DNA from: Alicyclobacillus sp. SP_1
Lineage (GTDB): Bacteria; Bacillota; Bacilli; Alicyclobacillales; Alicyclobacillaceae
Length of the DNA: 64,000 nt
Direction of reading: 5' to 3'
NCBI RefSeq assembly: GCF_024706985.1
Contig: NZ_JAMCCX010000012.1
Coordinates: 19,172 to 83,171 of the forward strand
Part shown: positions 25,239 to 35,053 of the stretch, one piece after another
How positions within the stretch are numbered: position 1 is the stretch's first letter
Layout: every line of letters begins with the position of its first letter
Position numbers and translations under genes: made by a program
The notes under the pieces: model-generated
What the model saw: the letters and a program-made list of their open reading frames with translations, nothing else
Told to the model about the DNA's origin: nothing
Databases searched by the model: none

Positions 25239-26390
25239 CTACCGTCCTCGATATCCCACTGTAGGCGCCGCCTGAACGTCTTCTACGTAATCCATCCAAG
25301 TCAGCAACGACCGTCGCCGTACATCCCCGGGTAAGGCGCGCAACATTCTCCGACCGGGCGTCGGATTGACTTCTAGTATGAAAACATCGCCTGTAGAGGT
25401 GACAGCAAAATCCACTCCAATTTCCACATAAGGTCCAAACTTCTCCCAAAACGCAGAGAACACTTCCAGCCCAAGGCTATCCATCGTGTTGACAAGATGC
25501 ACTGCATCTGTCTCGGACATGGAGCGATGCAATAGCGATTCTGCTGGATAAGCCGTAGCCCCCGCATGCAAATTGGTCGTCACCCCATCGGGTTTCCCAT
25601 ACCGAGCGACTCGCGCCACCACGCCCGTGCGCCGACCTTTTTGCACCAGCCAGCGAAAATCGATAGGACGGTCGTTCCAGCGCAAGAGAGATACCGCGCG
25701 CTGTACCACTGCCTGGCGCAGCCCGGCTTGTCGCCAAAAAACGCGAAATTCCTCGAGCGTTTTAATGCGGCGAAAGCAAGTCTTTGTCTCCGCTGCATAA
25801 ACCGACTTGCCTCTCTCAAATACGCTAGGACTAAAACGTTCATGCCACTCTATGAAAAGCTCATTCTTCTGCGAAGATACGCGAAAGACACCCTTCCCCT
25901 GGCTCCCTCTGCGCGACTTTAAGTAACTTTGCGGCCACTCTGCAAGAAGTGCGTAAGCTGTCTCTGGGGACTGCACACAAGCCGTTTCTGGACAAAATGA
26001 CGCTAAGCGACTCGAATTGGCAGCCATCCTAGCTAAGGCCCACTTGTCGGAATGCTCGGTTGGCAAGGTATGAAGTAATTTCATTTTCCGAAAGGAGTCC
26101 AACTCCGTTCGAGCCAGATGAAATTTGCCGCGCGCGAAGACGCCAGAGCGGCGCAGTACAACGTGCGGTAAGTCGACAGCTTCTACCATCCACTGCTGCC
26201 TGCGACCGTCAAATCTATAGGCTCTTTGCTTCGTAAGACTGCCGGGCGACCAGACGCAAACATCCACGTTTCGCTCTTCACCGAGGGTCGTCAACTCCTC
26301 CAACATCCTGGTTTGCTCTCCGAAGAGACGACCTTTCGCTCCATAGTGCTCGACGTACACGGCAAGACGCGGCATTTCCTGCGCGCGCAT
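25239..26390 (-). CDS. YheC/YheD-type ATP-grasp protein, 383 aa
   Basis: First gene of the ATP-grasp/amidoligase cluster. It has YLKSRRGSQGKGVFRVS (ATP-binding), RPIDFRWLVQKGRRTG and YVEIGVDFAVTSTGDVFILEVNPTP, the last with the D/E/N metal ligands. ATG 26390 follows GGGAGAG by eight bases; ATG 26426 is an alternative, and the 26531 start would overlap cotE. A terminator separates it from cotE, so it needs its own promoter or read-through. It probably works with its two paralogues on one product. Confidence 0.82.
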   Translation of the reverse strand: MRAQEMPRLAVYVEHYGAKGRLFGEQTRMLEELTTLGEERNVDVCVWSPGSLTKQRAYRFDGRRQQWMVEAVDLPHVVLRRSGVFARGKFHLARTELDSFRKMKLLHTLPTEHSDKWALARMAANSSRLASFCPETACVQSPETAYALLAEWPQSYLKSRRGSQGKGVFRVSSQKNELFIEWHERFSPSVFERGKSVYAAETKTCFRRIKTLEEFRVFWRQAGLRQAVVQRAVSLLRWNDRPIDFRWLVQKGRRTGVVARVARYGKPDGVTTNLHAGATAYPAESLLHRSMSETDAVHLVNTMDSLGLEVFSAFWEKFGPYVEIGVDFAVTSTGDVFILEVNPTPGRRMLRALPGDVRRRSLLTWMDYVEDVQAAPTVGYRGR

Positions 26391-26447
26391 GGGGACGGCT
26401 CTCCCATTTATTTTCCACAGTTCCATCGGATACCGCGTCCTCTCGAC

Positions 26448-26470
26448 AAAAAAGGGGCGTTGCCGCCCCT
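26448..26470 (-). terminator. Intrinsic terminator of cotE
   Basis: Minus strand AGGGGCG-GCAA-CGCCCCT followed by six Ts, 15 bp after the cotE stop codon. Confidence 0.85.
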
Positions 26471-26484
26471 CCTGATGCAGTTTG

Positions 26485-27024
26485 TCAGTCTTCAATTTCA
26501 ACTTCTTCCAAAAGACTGACACTGTCGTCATAAAAGTCGTCCTCTTTTTTGCTCGGAATTTGGCAAGTCACCACGGCTAACTTGGTCTGGCCAACGAGTT
26601 CGACACCCAATTCTTTCTCAACGCGCACCAAAATTTCCGATCCGTTGCCGGTCACGGTCGCATCGAGACAGTTCGGGTTTTGCAGGACACGGACGTCGAC
26701 TTGACGGCTGTCGCGGACACAGTCTAAATCGAGATCGCGCAAAGCAATTTGCTCTACGTAAGAGACGGTGTCCTTCGCAACGGCGGTTTCGCTGTTGTTG
26801 TTGTAGGAGTACCACACGTTGACGTCGAACCGTCCGCGCACCTCCACATAATCTCCAACCAACAGACCGTCATAGTGATGATTCATGACCCAGCAGCCAC
26901 CAATGGTCGTGGGACGATTTGCCGGACGGAGCGTGTACGTCGTCTGCGAATATTTACTCCCTCGACCACAAACCGCATTCGCCACAATCTCCCGATAGCT
27001 GAGGTCATCTTTTGAAAGAACCAT
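26485..27024 (-). CDS. cotE: Outer spore coat morphogenetic protein CotE, 179 aa
   Basis: Mother-cell protein that assembles the outer coat; in Bacillus it depends on SpoIVA. Recognised by the conserved YREIVANAVCGRG N-terminus, the cysteine-containing GGCWVMNHHYDG segment and a long acidic C-terminal tail (KKEDDFYDDSVSLLEEVEIED region). Length (about 180 aa) is normal. ATG 27024 follows GGAGGAGG at seven bases. Ends with its own terminator. In B. subtilis cotE lies between ymcA and mutS; here it sits farther upstream. Confidence 0.93.
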   Translation of the reverse strand: MVLSKDDLSYREIVANAVCGRGSKYSQTTYTLRPANRPTTIGGCWVMNHHYDGLLVGDYVEVRGRFDVNVWYSYNNNSETAVAKDTVSYVEQIALRDLDLDCVRDSRQVDVRVLQNPNCLDATVTGNGSEILVRVEKELGVELVGQTKLAVVTCQIPSKKEDDFYDDSVSLLEEVEIED

Positions 27025-27444
27025 GCGGTAACCTCCTCCGATGTTCCCCCTGGCAAACCGGCGATGCCTGCGCAGAGCCAGAGAAAACTCGATTTGCGGC
27101 GCGTTCTGGGCAACCTCCACAGGGACGTTTGCCTAAGCGCAACCTCGCCCCATCCTATGCAGTTGGGCGACTGTCTGCTATTCCATTTTCACGACACTGT
27201 CTATTCGCAATCTGGCGCGGGACAATGACCGGTCTTGCCGCTCTGGCCTCCGACGCAGATCGACGCGAGAGCCGGAACCCATGAACGAAAGCGGGAGTCG
27301 GCGACAGGGAATCGCTTGAAAGGTATGCACGGAAGTGAGGGATCGCTTCAGGAAAAACCCTATGCAAAGAGCCGTGGCGCAACCGACCACGGAATCGAGG
27401 AAAAGAGCACCAGAGGGGGCCATAGGATTGGAATCTTTAAATCT
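27025..27444. other. Intergenic region upstream of cotE
   Basis: About 420 bp without a supported gene. It must hold the cotE promoter (mother-cell type expected). GAATAGC and CATAGGAT 17 bases apart on the minus strand loosely resemble a SigE promoter, but the spacing is not ideal and I do not call it. Confidence 0.4.
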
Positions 27445-28410
27445 TCAGGAAACGGGGTGTGAGGGCAACTGTCTTGCGAAATAGCTCATCAAATTGTCAT
27501 GAAGTAATTTGCGAGCGATGACCTCTCCGTAGCGAGCTCGGAGACGTTCTGCGAAAGAAGGGTAGTCTTTGGCGCTGCTCAAGCCTAGGACAGACGTAGA
27601 CAAGCCATCAAAGTCCGAACCCAATCCCAGATGATTCTCGCCCCCTAATTGAAGAACGTGATCGACATGGCGAAACACGGAGTCCACCGTGGCAGGCCCT
27701 GCGTGCACAAAGCTCGCCTCGAAGGTCATGCCAATCCATCCATCTCGACGGATGATTTCCAGAATGGTATCGTCTGGTAGATTGCGGGGGTGATCATGAA
27801 CGGCACGAGCATTGGCGTGAGAAGCCATCACATGCGGCAGATTCGTCGCGAAGACATCGCGCACTCCGGCATCGGAGAGATGTGCTAAATCGAGCCATAG
27901 TTGCAGGCTTTCCATCTCCTTGACAATCCGCTTACCCGCCGCAGTCAAGCCGCCTCCACGCGCTTCCATACATCCATCCGCCAAATCATTCGGACCATTC
28001 CAGGTCAGCCCAATGCCGCGAATCCCAAGCTCAGCGAGGGCATTCAGCACATAGATGCTGCCCTGGAGACAGGCTGCTCCCTCTAAGGAGAGCAAACCGC
28101 CAATCGCAAGGGGGGAGTCTATCTCCAACTCAGACGGCATGGAAGCGGTTAAGTCTTGGCGCCACAGGACGGGGCGAACCAGTCCTGTATGTACAAACTG
28201 TGCATAATATTGTCCAATGCTACCAAGCACATCTGTCAGTTGCTGCTGTGCCGAGCGACGTGTCGAAACGAAGACCGCAAAAACTTGGAAAGCTACAGAC
28301 CCTTTAACCAGGGACTCGTAATCCGCCTGCATAAGCGAACTGGAACGAAAGTCTAATCCTTGCTCATACACCTTCCACAGCGCATCGACATGGGCATCTG
28401 CAACTGGCAT
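27445..28410 (-). CDS. M19 (renal dipeptidase-like) membrane dipeptidase family, 321 aa
   Basis: Zinc metallopeptidase of the M19/amidohydrolase TIM-barrel superfamily. DAHVDALW carries the first His-x-Asp, GLTWNGPNDLADG and LDLAHLSD the middle motifs, ASHANARAVHDHPRNLPDDT the histidine pair and GLGSDFDGL the closing Asp. It hydrolyses dipeptides, probably in recycling or spore-related metabolism. No signal peptide, so cytosolic. ATG 28410. It occupies the place where Bacillus has tdh/kbl, between spoVS and miaB. Confidence 0.9.
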   Translation of the reverse strand: MPVADAHVDALWKVYEQGLDFRSSSLMQADYESLVKGSVAFQVFAVFVSTRRSAQQQLTDVLGSIGQYYAQFVHTGLVRPVLWRQDLTASMPSELEIDSPLAIGGLLSLEGAACLQGSIYVLNALAELGIRGIGLTWNGPNDLADGCMEARGGGLTAAGKRIVKEMESLQLWLDLAHLSDAGVRDVFATNLPHVMASHANARAVHDHPRNLPDDTILEIIRRDGWIGMTFEASFVHAGPATVDSVFRHVDHVLQLGGENHLGLGSDFDGLSTSVLGLSSAKDYPSFAERLRARYGEVIARKLLHDNLMSYFARQLPSHPVS

Positions 28411-28507
28411 ATGGATGGGTATCTCCGCCTTTCTAGTCGACCTCGACCATCACGATACACAACCTTTATACGACACGATGAAGAACCGACCTGCGTCCCT
28501 AAGGAGA

Positions 28508-28768
28508 CTAACGAGGTTCCACCAGAAGGCGAATCGCCGTCCGGTCCTCTCCATCAATAACGATATCGGTAAATGCCGGAATGCAAATCAAATCGACGCC
28601 ACTCGGCGCAACAAAGCCCCTGGCAATGGCCACTGCTTTGACGGCCTGATTGAGAGCACCGGCGCCAATGGCTTGAATTTCTGCCGTACCCTGCTCTCGC
28701 AAAACACCAGCTAAAGCACCCGCTACGGAGTTAGGATTAGACTTTGCGGAAACTTTGAGCACATCCAT
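28508..28768 (-). CDS. spoVS: Stage V sporulation protein S, 86 aa
   Basis: Small Alba-like protein needed for coat assembly and septation control in sporulation. The whole sequence (VLKVSAKSNPNSVAGALAGV...GAGALNQAVKAVAIARGF...FTDIVIDGEDRTAIRLLVEP) is the highly conserved SpoVS fold, full length. ATG 28768 follows AAGGAGG. Follows ymdB and rny in the order found in Bacillus. Confidence 0.97.
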   Translation of the reverse strand: MDVLKVSAKSNPNSVAGALAGVLREQGTAEIQAIGAGALNQAVKAVAIARGFVAPSGVDLICIPAFTDIVIDGEDRTAIRLLVEPR

Positions 28769-28893
28769 TGGATTATCCTCCTTCAAGCGGTCCGTAAGGA
28801 CACTATATCGATATTCGCCGAATCGACATGTATTCCTTTTTTCGACACGGGAAAATCGGCAGACCTTCACTCTTCCGCTAGGAACAGCCAAAC

Positions 28894-29667
28894 TCAGCCC
28901 TCTTCAATAATGGAGCGAATCGATTGCGCTCGTCCGGTGTCATCGTCCAGGACCATCTCGACCGCGCAAAACTGACAGGGGCCCTCCGCCACCTCAAACC
29001 GCGAAGGACGGCTGGTCAGCAGTCGATAAATCACCTGTTCGCGCTGCACGCCAAGGACTCCATCGCGCGGTCCGACCATTCCCAAATCCGTGATGTACGC
29101 AGTACCTTGGGGCAAGACGCGCGCATCATTCGTAGGCACATGAGTATGCGTTCCAACGACTGCGGAGACTCGACCCTCGAGATACCATCCCATGGCTACC
29201 TTCTCGGATGTCACTTCCGCATGCATGTCGACCAAAATATGCTTAATTTCTGGAAACTGTGCCAAGATACCATCCGCCGCTCGAAAGGGACAGTCAAGTT
29301 GACTCAAAAAGGCCCTTCCCATAAGGTTCACTATCAGTACCGAACGGCCTTTTACTTGACAGATGCGAAAACCCTGTCCGGGAGTACCAGGAGGATAATT
29401 TAACGGTCGAACGACCCTCTCATCCTCGTCCAGAATGGAAAGTACATCCTTTTGGTCAAATGTGTGATTACCGAGTGTAATCATCTCCACGCCAGCATCG
29501 TATAACTCCTCTGCAGCTTTTTTTGTCAGACCGCGTCCATGAGCAGCATTTTCTCCGTTTGCCACGATTAAGTCTGGCTGCAATTCGGGAATGATACGCC
29601 GCAAAACGTCACGCGTAAAGGCCCTGCCAGGCTGGCCTACAATGTCTCCTAGATAAAGAATTTTCAC
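28894..29667 (-). CDS. ymdB: YmdB-family metallophosphoesterase, 257 aa
   Basis: Calcineurin-like phosphodiesterase; the B. subtilis homologue hydrolyses 2',3'-cAMP and influences biofilm/motility choice. Metal ligands lie in LGDIVGQPGR, ANGENAAHG, TLGNHTFDQ, VDMHAEVTSEK and GTHTHVPTND, all intact. Start GTG 29667 is preferred (GGAGTG nine bases before; NVKILYLGD is the family's beginning). It lies just downstream of rny, after the rny terminator. Confidence 0.92.
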   Translation of the reverse strand: MKILYLGDIVGQPGRAFTRDVLRRIIPELQPDLIVANGENAAHGRGLTKKAAEELYDAGVEMITLGNHTFDQKDVLSILDEDERVVRPLNYPPGTPGQGFRICQVKGRSVLIVNLMGRAFLSQLDCPFRAADGILAQFPEIKHILVDMHAEVTSEKVAMGWYLEGRVSAVVGTHTHVPTNDARVLPQGTAYITDLGMVGPRDGVLGVQREQVIYRLLTSRPSRFEVAEGPCQFCAVEMVLDDDTGRAQSIRSIIEEG

Positions 29668-29705
29668 GTTATCTGTCACTCCCAATGACACAAGGATTGT
29701 TCTTA

Positions 29706-29736
29706 TAAAAATAGAGCAGCCAACGGCTACTCTATT
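29706..29736 (-). terminator. Intrinsic terminator of rny
   Basis: Minus strand AATAGAGTAGCC - GTT - GGCTGCTCTATT followed by TTTAT, overlapping the rny stop codon. 12-bp stem with one mismatch pair. Confidence 0.8.
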
Positions 29737-31279
29737 TTGCGTATTCCACGGCTCTAGTTTCTCGAATAACGGTCACTTTAATTTGGCCCGGATAGTCGAG
29801 CTCACTCTCAATTTTCTTGGAAATTTGCTTCGCTACGCGAACCGATTCTGCGTCATCCACCAATTCAGGTTTGACAATAATCCGAATTTCTCGGCCAGCT
29901 TGAATGGCGTAGCTTTTTTCGACACCTTCAAACGACTCCGCAATAGACTCTAATTTTTCCAGTCTCTTCATGTAAATTTCCAGAGTCTCTCGGCGCGCTC
30001 CTGGTCGAGCTGCGGAAATCGCATCTGCAGCAGCGACCAAGACGGAAATTGGAGAACTAAACTCCACGTCACCATGGTGTGCCGCGATGGCATTAATAAC
30101 AACAGGGTGTTCTTTGTAGCGTCGAGCCAAGTCCACACCAATTTCCACATGTGAACCTTCCACTTCGTGGGTGATGGCCTTACCCACATCGTGCAGGATT
30201 CCGCCACGCTTCGCCAGCGCGACATCGAGTCCCAATTCGGACGCCATCATCCCCGCAAGATGAGCCACTTCAATCGAGTGTTTCAAGACATTTTGACCAT
30301 AACTTGTTCGATACTTTAGTCGGCCAACCAACTTCACCAAGTCCGGATGCAGGCCATGAATACCCGTATCAAACGTGGCGCGCTCGCCCTCTTCTCGAAT
30401 CAGTTCATCCGTATCTCGGCGCGCCTTTTCGACCATTTCTTCAATACGCGCCGGGTGAATTCGCCCGTCGGCAACCAGTCGCTCCAAGGCAACTTTGGCA
30501 ATCTCACGCCGCACAGGGTCAAACCCAGACAAAATGACTGCCTCCGGAGTGTCATCGATAATGAGATCAATACCAGTGAGTGTCTCCAAAGTACGGATAT
30601 TGCGTCCTTCACGCCCGATGATACGGCCTTTCATTTCGTCATTGGGCAACGTAACAACAGAGACAGTAATCTCCGAAGCGTGGTCCACTGCGCATCGCTG
30701 CACCGCAGAAGCCACAATGTCTTTGGCTCTGCGGTCCGCTTCACGACGAGCCTCTTGTTCGATTTCTTTCATCAGAACTGCTGCATCATGTCGCGACTCT
30801 CGCTCAACGTCCTGCAATATCAGCTGCCGAGCACTTTCTTGGTCCAATCCAGAAATTCGTTCTAACTCATGCAGTTGTTCTCGTTGCAGTACCTCCAGGT
30901 TACTTCGCAAAGCTTCTAATTCTGCTTCTTTCGTACGCAAACCTTCAGACCTCTGTTCAATGCTCTCCAGTTTGCGGTCAACCGTCTCTTCTTTTTGCAA
31001 CAATCGACGTTCCAGTTTCTGCAATTCGGCGCGTCGATCACGAAGTTCTCTTTCCGCATCTTGACGAATTCGGTGAGCCTCTTCTTTTGCTTCTAAAATC
31101 GCTTCCTTGCGCTTGCCCTCAGCATCTCGCTCTGCCGACTCTAAAATGTGGAGTGCTCGGGACTCGGCGCTGCCAATCCTGCTTTCGGCAATACCACGCC
31201 TCAAAAAATACCCTACAACCACCCCAACCACCAGAGCGACCAGCGAAATGGCAATCCATATCAAGACTGTGCTACTCAC
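29732..31279 (-). CDS. rny: Ribonuclease Y, 515 aa
   Basis: Main mRNA-decay endonuclease of Bacillota. N-terminal transmembrane helix ([20 protein letters not shown]), a long charged coiled coil (about 30-200), a KH RNA-binding domain ([15 protein letters not shown]) and the HD domain with HDVGKA and HHGD. Anchored in the membrane, where it acts with the Ric proteins and RNase J. GTG 31279 follows AGGGAGG at seven bases. It is terminated separately from ymdB. Confidence 0.96.
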   Translation of the reverse strand: MSSTVLIWIAISLVALVVGVVVGYFLRRGIAESRIGSAESRALHILESAERDAEGKRKEAILEAKEEAHRIRQDAERELRDRRAELQKLERRLLQKEETVDRKLESIEQRSEGLRTKEAELEALRSNLEVLQREQLHELERISGLDQESARQLILQDVERESRHDAAVLMKEIEQEARREADRRAKDIVASAVQRCAVDHASEITVSVVTLPNDEMKGRIIGREGRNIRTLETLTGIDLIIDDTPEAVILSGFDPVRREIAKVALERLVADGRIHPARIEEMVEKARRDTDELIREEGERATFDTGIHGLHPDLVKLVGRLKYRTSYGQNVLKHSIEVAHLAGMMASELGLDVALAKRGGILHDVGKAITHEVEGSHVEIGVDLARRYKEHPVVINAIAAHHGDVEFSSPISVLVAAADAISAARPGARRETLEIYMKRLEKLESIAESFEGVEKSYAIQAGREIRIIVKPELVDDAESVRVAKQISKKIESELDYPGQIKVTVIRETRAVEYAK

Positions 31280-31375
31280 TTCAAAGCCTCCCTGCTCCGA
31301 TTCGGCTTCGGATATAGGAGCTCCAACCGAAATCGAACCAAACCTCGAGCTAGAGGCCGCAAAATATACGCGATC

Positions 31376-32002
31376 TCATATTATCGGTTCGTCCCAATCG
31401 TTGTCAAGAATCGCCACTCTAAGACAAATATCATAGTCGAATCCCTTACGTTGTAAATACATCAACAATTTCCTCTGGGAAGCCAGTGAATGGTCAAGGC
31501 TCCGCTGCCGGCAATACTTTTCGGCAAGAGCCCGTGCAGCCGACTCATCGTTGAATTCCGACAGCGCCTTCTGAATCTGCCCTCTGTTGACTCCACGCTG
31601 TGCCAGCCGATACTGTAGAGCGCGCTTGCTTTGCAAGGCTTGACGTCGCTGAATATAGTCAGCAACCAACGCGTCATCGTCAAGAAGCTTCATTTCTGTG
31701 AATTTTTCAATCACCCACTCGGTTGCATCGTGAGAAAACTCTTTGCCCCGCAAAAATTGGCGCATCTCCTGGATGGTGTGGGACCGGCGCGACAACTTTC
31801 TCAGTGCAGCATCCCACGCCAGAGCGCGGCTTTCACTGGCCCTGAGATCTCGAAGAACCGTCTCGTCAATGGTCTGACCCAGTTTTAACTGAAGGTCTGC
31901 AACGTCCTGAATGAGTAGTCTGAAAATGCATCCATTCGCACATTCCACCTCAATGAAGCTCGTCGATTTTCTAGAAGGTCGCAAGTCAACGATTTTGGAC
32001 AA
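31376..32002 (-). CDS. recX: Regulatory protein RecX, 208 aa
   Basis: Binds the RecA filament and modulates it. It is a string of three-helix repeats: ALRKLSRRSHTIQEMRQFL, VIEKFTEMKLLDDDALVADYIQRR and LAQRGVNRGQIQKALSEF are the recognisable modules. TTG 32002 is chosen so that the gene starts just after the recA stop (32034). Longer reading to 32095 would lie inside recA. Start is uncertain; family is not. Confidence 0.82.
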   Translation of the reverse strand: MSKIVDLRPSRKSTSFIEVECANGCIFRLLIQDVADLQLKLGQTIDETVLRDLRASESRALAWDAALRKLSRRSHTIQEMRQFLRGKEFSHDATEWVIEKFTEMKLLDDDALVADYIQRRQALQSKRALQYRLAQRGVNRGQIQKALSEFNDESAARALAEKYCRQRSLDHSLASQRKLLMYLQRKGFDYDICLRVAILDNDWDEPII

Positions 32003-32033
32003 AAATGGACTGTCCCCACACTCTGATAACCTA

Positions 32034-33080
32034 TCAGTCCAAGTCACCAGCATCATCCTCGACAAAAACATCCGCGGCAGATGAAACTCCAGCATTGAGA
32101 TGGAAATGTTCTCTTATTTTCCGTTCGATTGAATCGGCAACTTCAGGATGTTCCTTCAGGTAGATTTTCGCATTCTCTCTTCCCTGGCCGATGCGCTCAT
32201 CTGCATAGGAGTACCATGCCCCACTCTTTTGCACAATGTCTAAATCGGCCGCCATGTCCACTAAGCTCGCTACCTTGGAAATACCTTCGCCAAACATGAT
32301 GTCTACATCCACCTGCTTAAACGGAGGAGCCACCTTGTTTTTTACAACTTTAATACGTGTCCGACTGCCGACGACGTCATTCCCTTGCTTTATAGACTCT
32401 GCTCGGCGAATTTCCAAGCGGACAGTCGAGTAGAACTTGAGTGCACGGCCGCCGGTAGTCGTCTCTGGATTGCCGAACATCACGCCAACTTTTTCCCGAA
32501 TTTGATTAATAAAAATAGCAATGGTCTTTGACTTAGAGATAGCTCCGGCCAGTTTGCGAAGTGCTTGCGACATCAAGCGGGCCTGTAAACCAACGTGAGA
32601 GTCACCCATATCGCCTTCTAATTCATTCTTTGGAACCAACGCTGCTACCGAATCAATCACAACTATCTCGACCGCCCCACTTCTCACCAGAGCCTCGGCA
32701 ATCTCCAGGGCCTGTTCCCCGGTATCCGGCTGAGAAATAAGCATCTCATCGATATCTACGCCTAACTTAGACGCATATACCGGGTCTAGTGCATGTTCTG
32801 CATCAATATAGGCAGCTTGTCCGCCGCGTTTTTGAACTTCTGCTACCGCATGTAGCGCGACGGTCGTCTTGCCAGAAGACTCTGGGCCGTAAACCTCTAT
32901 GATACGTCCTCGCGGCAGCCCGCCTACACCGAGAGCAATATCAAGCGCAATGCAACCGGTCGAGACAGTTTCCACATTCATACTGGCAGAAGCTTCACCT
33001 AATTTCATAATGGAACCTTTGCCAAATTGTTTTTCAATCTGCTTCAGAGCCATGTCTAAAGCGGCCTGTTTGTCACCCAT
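32034..33080 (-). CDS. recA: Recombinase A, 348 aa
   Basis: ATP-dependent strand-exchange protein and LexA coprotease activator. [13 protein letters not shown] is the P-loop, [11 protein letters not shown] the Walker B region, and [16 protein letters not shown] the L2 DNA-binding loop. Length is normal, with an acidic C-terminus ([10 protein letters not shown]). ATG 33080 follows GAGAGAGGTG. A LexA box overlaps its promoter, consistent with SOS induction. Confidence 0.98.
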   Translation of the reverse strand: MGDKQAALDMALKQIEKQFGKGSIMKLGEASASMNVETVSTGCIALDIALGVGGLPRGRIIEVYGPESSGKTTVALHAVAEVQKRGGQAAYIDAEHALDPVYASKLGVDIDEMLISQPDTGEQALEIAEALVRSGAVEIVVIDSVAALVPKNELEGDMGDSHVGLQARLMSQALRKLAGAISKSKTIAIFINQIREKVGVMFGNPETTTGGRALKFYSTVRLEIRRAESIKQGNDVVGSRTRIKVVKNKVAPPFKQVDVDIMFGEGISKVASLVDMAADLDIVQKSGAWYSYADERIGQGRENAKIYLKEHPEVADSIERKIREHFHLNAGVSSAADVFVEDDAGDLD

Positions 33081-33172
33081 ACTGCACCTCTCTCTTTCCT
33101 AAATCCTGATACGGACTATCGCCAAGTCCTCTACTTATAGATTCGCAAGTCAAATGACCGTTCCTGCTCTCT

Positions 33173-33211
33173 ATTGTATCAATCTCTATCAATTAAGCAA
33201 ACGTTTGTTCG
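33173..33211 (-). promoter_or_regulatory. recA promoter with LexA (DinR) box
   Basis: Minus strand CGAACAAACGTTTG (33198-33211) fits the Bacillota LexA site (CGAAC-n4-GTTYN). Its end overlaps the -35 TTGCTT (33195-33200), followed by 16 bases and TACAAT (33173-33178). Repressor binding would block the -35 element. Confidence 0.8.
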
Positions 33212-33225
33212 TCATCTTAGGTTAT

Positions 33226-33253
33226 AAAAGCGGGTGGAATTCCATCCACCCGC
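33226..33253. terminator. Hairpin between the helicase gene and the recA promoter
   Basis: GCGGGTGG (33230-33237) pairs with CCACCCGC (33246-33253). On the minus strand it is followed by TTTTAT. As it lies upstream of recA rather than after a minus-strand stop, it either terminates incoming transcription or lies within the region upstream of recA. Confidence 0.5.
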
Positions 33254-33338
33254 ACTGACTGCATTTAGAAAGTAAACTCTCCCAAGAATCTTCCAAAAGC
33301 CCCTCGATTTACGGACACTTGAGATGTGCAAGGACAAT

Positions 33339-34922
33339 CTAACTGCGCACTCGAGTACGCGGTTTGGCTGGCTCTAAATTGACCCTTGCTCCATTGATTC
33401 GGCTCTGCCTCAACGCCTCGTAGACAAACGGTGCAGACTCTTCCTCAATCTCAATGAACGTAAAGCGGTCAAAAATATCGATTTTCCCAACCGCTTGCCC
33501 AGGTACCCCGGCTTCGTCAGAGATAGCTCGAACAAAATCCGCCGGCGACATTCTGGCCATGCGTCCAATATTGACGAAGAAGCGAACCATTCCTGGCGAA
33601 GCTCCGGTATCTCCGAAATCATAATCCGGCTTTTCTTCTGCTTGCAGGTCACCGGCAGACGCTATTTTGAGCGATGCACAAGCAATGTCGATAGGATCGT
33701 AATCATCAATGACACTGCCCAAAACAGCGCGGTAGTGCGCAAGTCCTCCATCTTGAATGGCTTCGATGATTCGATTGCGCCAGATTTCCGCTTGACGCTC
33801 TGCCACATCGGCAAGCGACGGTACATCTCGAAGAATCATCGTCGACTTTGTCTCGCGTTCGATTTGTTTGAGTAACTTAAACTCCCGAGGATTGACGAGC
33901 GTAATGGCTAAACCTTGTTTTCCCGCACGTCCCGTTCTGCCAATACGGTGAACGTAGGACTCTGGGTCTTGAGGAATGTCGTAATTGATGACGTGTGTCA
34001 CATTGTCCACATCAATGCCTCGCGCGGCGACATCCGTCGCCACCAAGAGCTCAATTTCGTTGGTCCGAAAACGTTTCATGACTCTGTCCCGCTGAGCTTG
34101 ACTCAAATCTCCATGCAAGCCATCAACCAAGTATCCGCGAGCAATCAGCGCTTCAACCAACTCATCGACACCGCGCTTCGTGCGGCAGAAGATAATCCCC
34201 AGGGAAACTTCTTCTGAGTCGATAATGCGACACAAGCTTTCCAATTTGTTGCGTTCTAAAATCTTGTAGTACACCTGATCAATGCGCGGCACTGTCACTT
34301 CCCCGCGATTAACCGTTACATGCTCAGGATTTTTCATATACCGTCCGCTCAAACGGCGAACTTCACTGGGAAACGTAGCCGAGAACAACAGGGTTTGCCG
34401 AGTAGCCGGCGTCTCCTGTAAAATAGTTTCAATATCTTCGATGAATCCCATATCCAACATCTCATCCGCTTCATCGAGAACGACCGTGCGCACTTGATTC
34501 AACTTCAAAGTACCACGGCGAATGTGGTCGAGAATGCGCCCAGGCGTACCTATGACAATTTGCACCCCTTGTTGCAAGGTGCGAATCTGATGCCCAATGG
34601 ATTGTCCTCCGTAGATAGGAAGAGCCCGTACTCGCTTATACTTAGCAATCTTCCGAAACTCACCGGCAACCTGAATGGCCAACTCCCGAGTCGGAGTCAA
34701 GATGAGAGCTTGCACAAACGGATCCGTCGTGGCCGTCTCTACCACCGGCAGGCCAAACGCAGCGGTCTTTCCGGTACCTGTCTGTGCTTGTCCAATCACA
34801 TCGACACCCGTCAAAATTAACGGCATGGCCGCCGCTTGAATTGGGGATGGCTCTTCATACCCCATTTCATCAATCGCTTGCTGGACTTTCCGACCAAAAT
34901 GAAACTCTTCAAATGAACTCAT
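33339..34922 (-). CDS. DEAD-box RNA helicase with DbpA-like RNA-binding domain, 527 aa
   Basis: ATP-dependent RNA helicase, probably in ribosome assembly or mRNA decay. Motifs in order: Q motif (EEPSPIQ), AQTGTGKT, PTRELA, TPGR, DEAD, SATF, then RGIDV and HRIGRTGRAGKQG in the second RecA domain. Residues ~435-515 form a DbpA-type RRM fold (VRFFVNIGRMARMSPADFVRAI...). The basic tail ends with RTRVRS. ATG 34922 follows GGAAGGTGAG. Resembles CshA/DeaD; the exact orthologue is not fixed. Confidence 0.93.
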   Translation of the reverse strand: MSSFEEFHFGRKVQQAIDEMGYEEPSPIQAAAMPLILTGVDVIGQAQTGTGKTAAFGLPVVETATTDPFVQALILTPTRELAIQVAGEFRKIAKYKRVRALPIYGGQSIGHQIRTLQQGVQIVIGTPGRILDHIRRGTLKLNQVRTVVLDEADEMLDMGFIEDIETILQETPATRQTLLFSATFPSEVRRLSGRYMKNPEHVTVNRGEVTVPRIDQVYYKILERNKLESLCRIIDSEEVSLGIIFCRTKRGVDELVEALIARGYLVDGLHGDLSQAQRDRVMKRFRTNEIELLVATDVAARGIDVDNVTHVINYDIPQDPESYVHRIGRTGRAGKQGLAITLVNPREFKLLKQIERETKSTMILRDVPSLADVAERQAEIWRNRIIEAIQDGGLAHYRAVLGSVIDDYDPIDIACASLKIASAGDLQAEEKPDYDFGDTGASPGMVRFFVNIGRMARMSPADFVRAISDEAGVPGQAVGKIDIFDRFTFIEIEEESAPFVYEALRQSRINGARVNLEPAKPRTRVRS

Positions 34923-35053
34923 AATCTCACCTTCCTGAATCTCTCCATTGAAGCACGAACGTCTTTGTCTCGAACTTTCGTGAACTTCTTATGTCTACGT
35001 CCTTCTTCCGAAAACGCACATGCACGCTCTCTTGCATGACACGAGCTATCGCC

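Noticed and set aside
27012..27462. Short frames upstream of cotE
   Set aside because: No ribosome sites or family resemblance; more likely the cotE control region.
32003..32095. Longer recX start inside recA
   Set aside because: It would overlap recA by over 60 bases and adds residues not typical of RecX.
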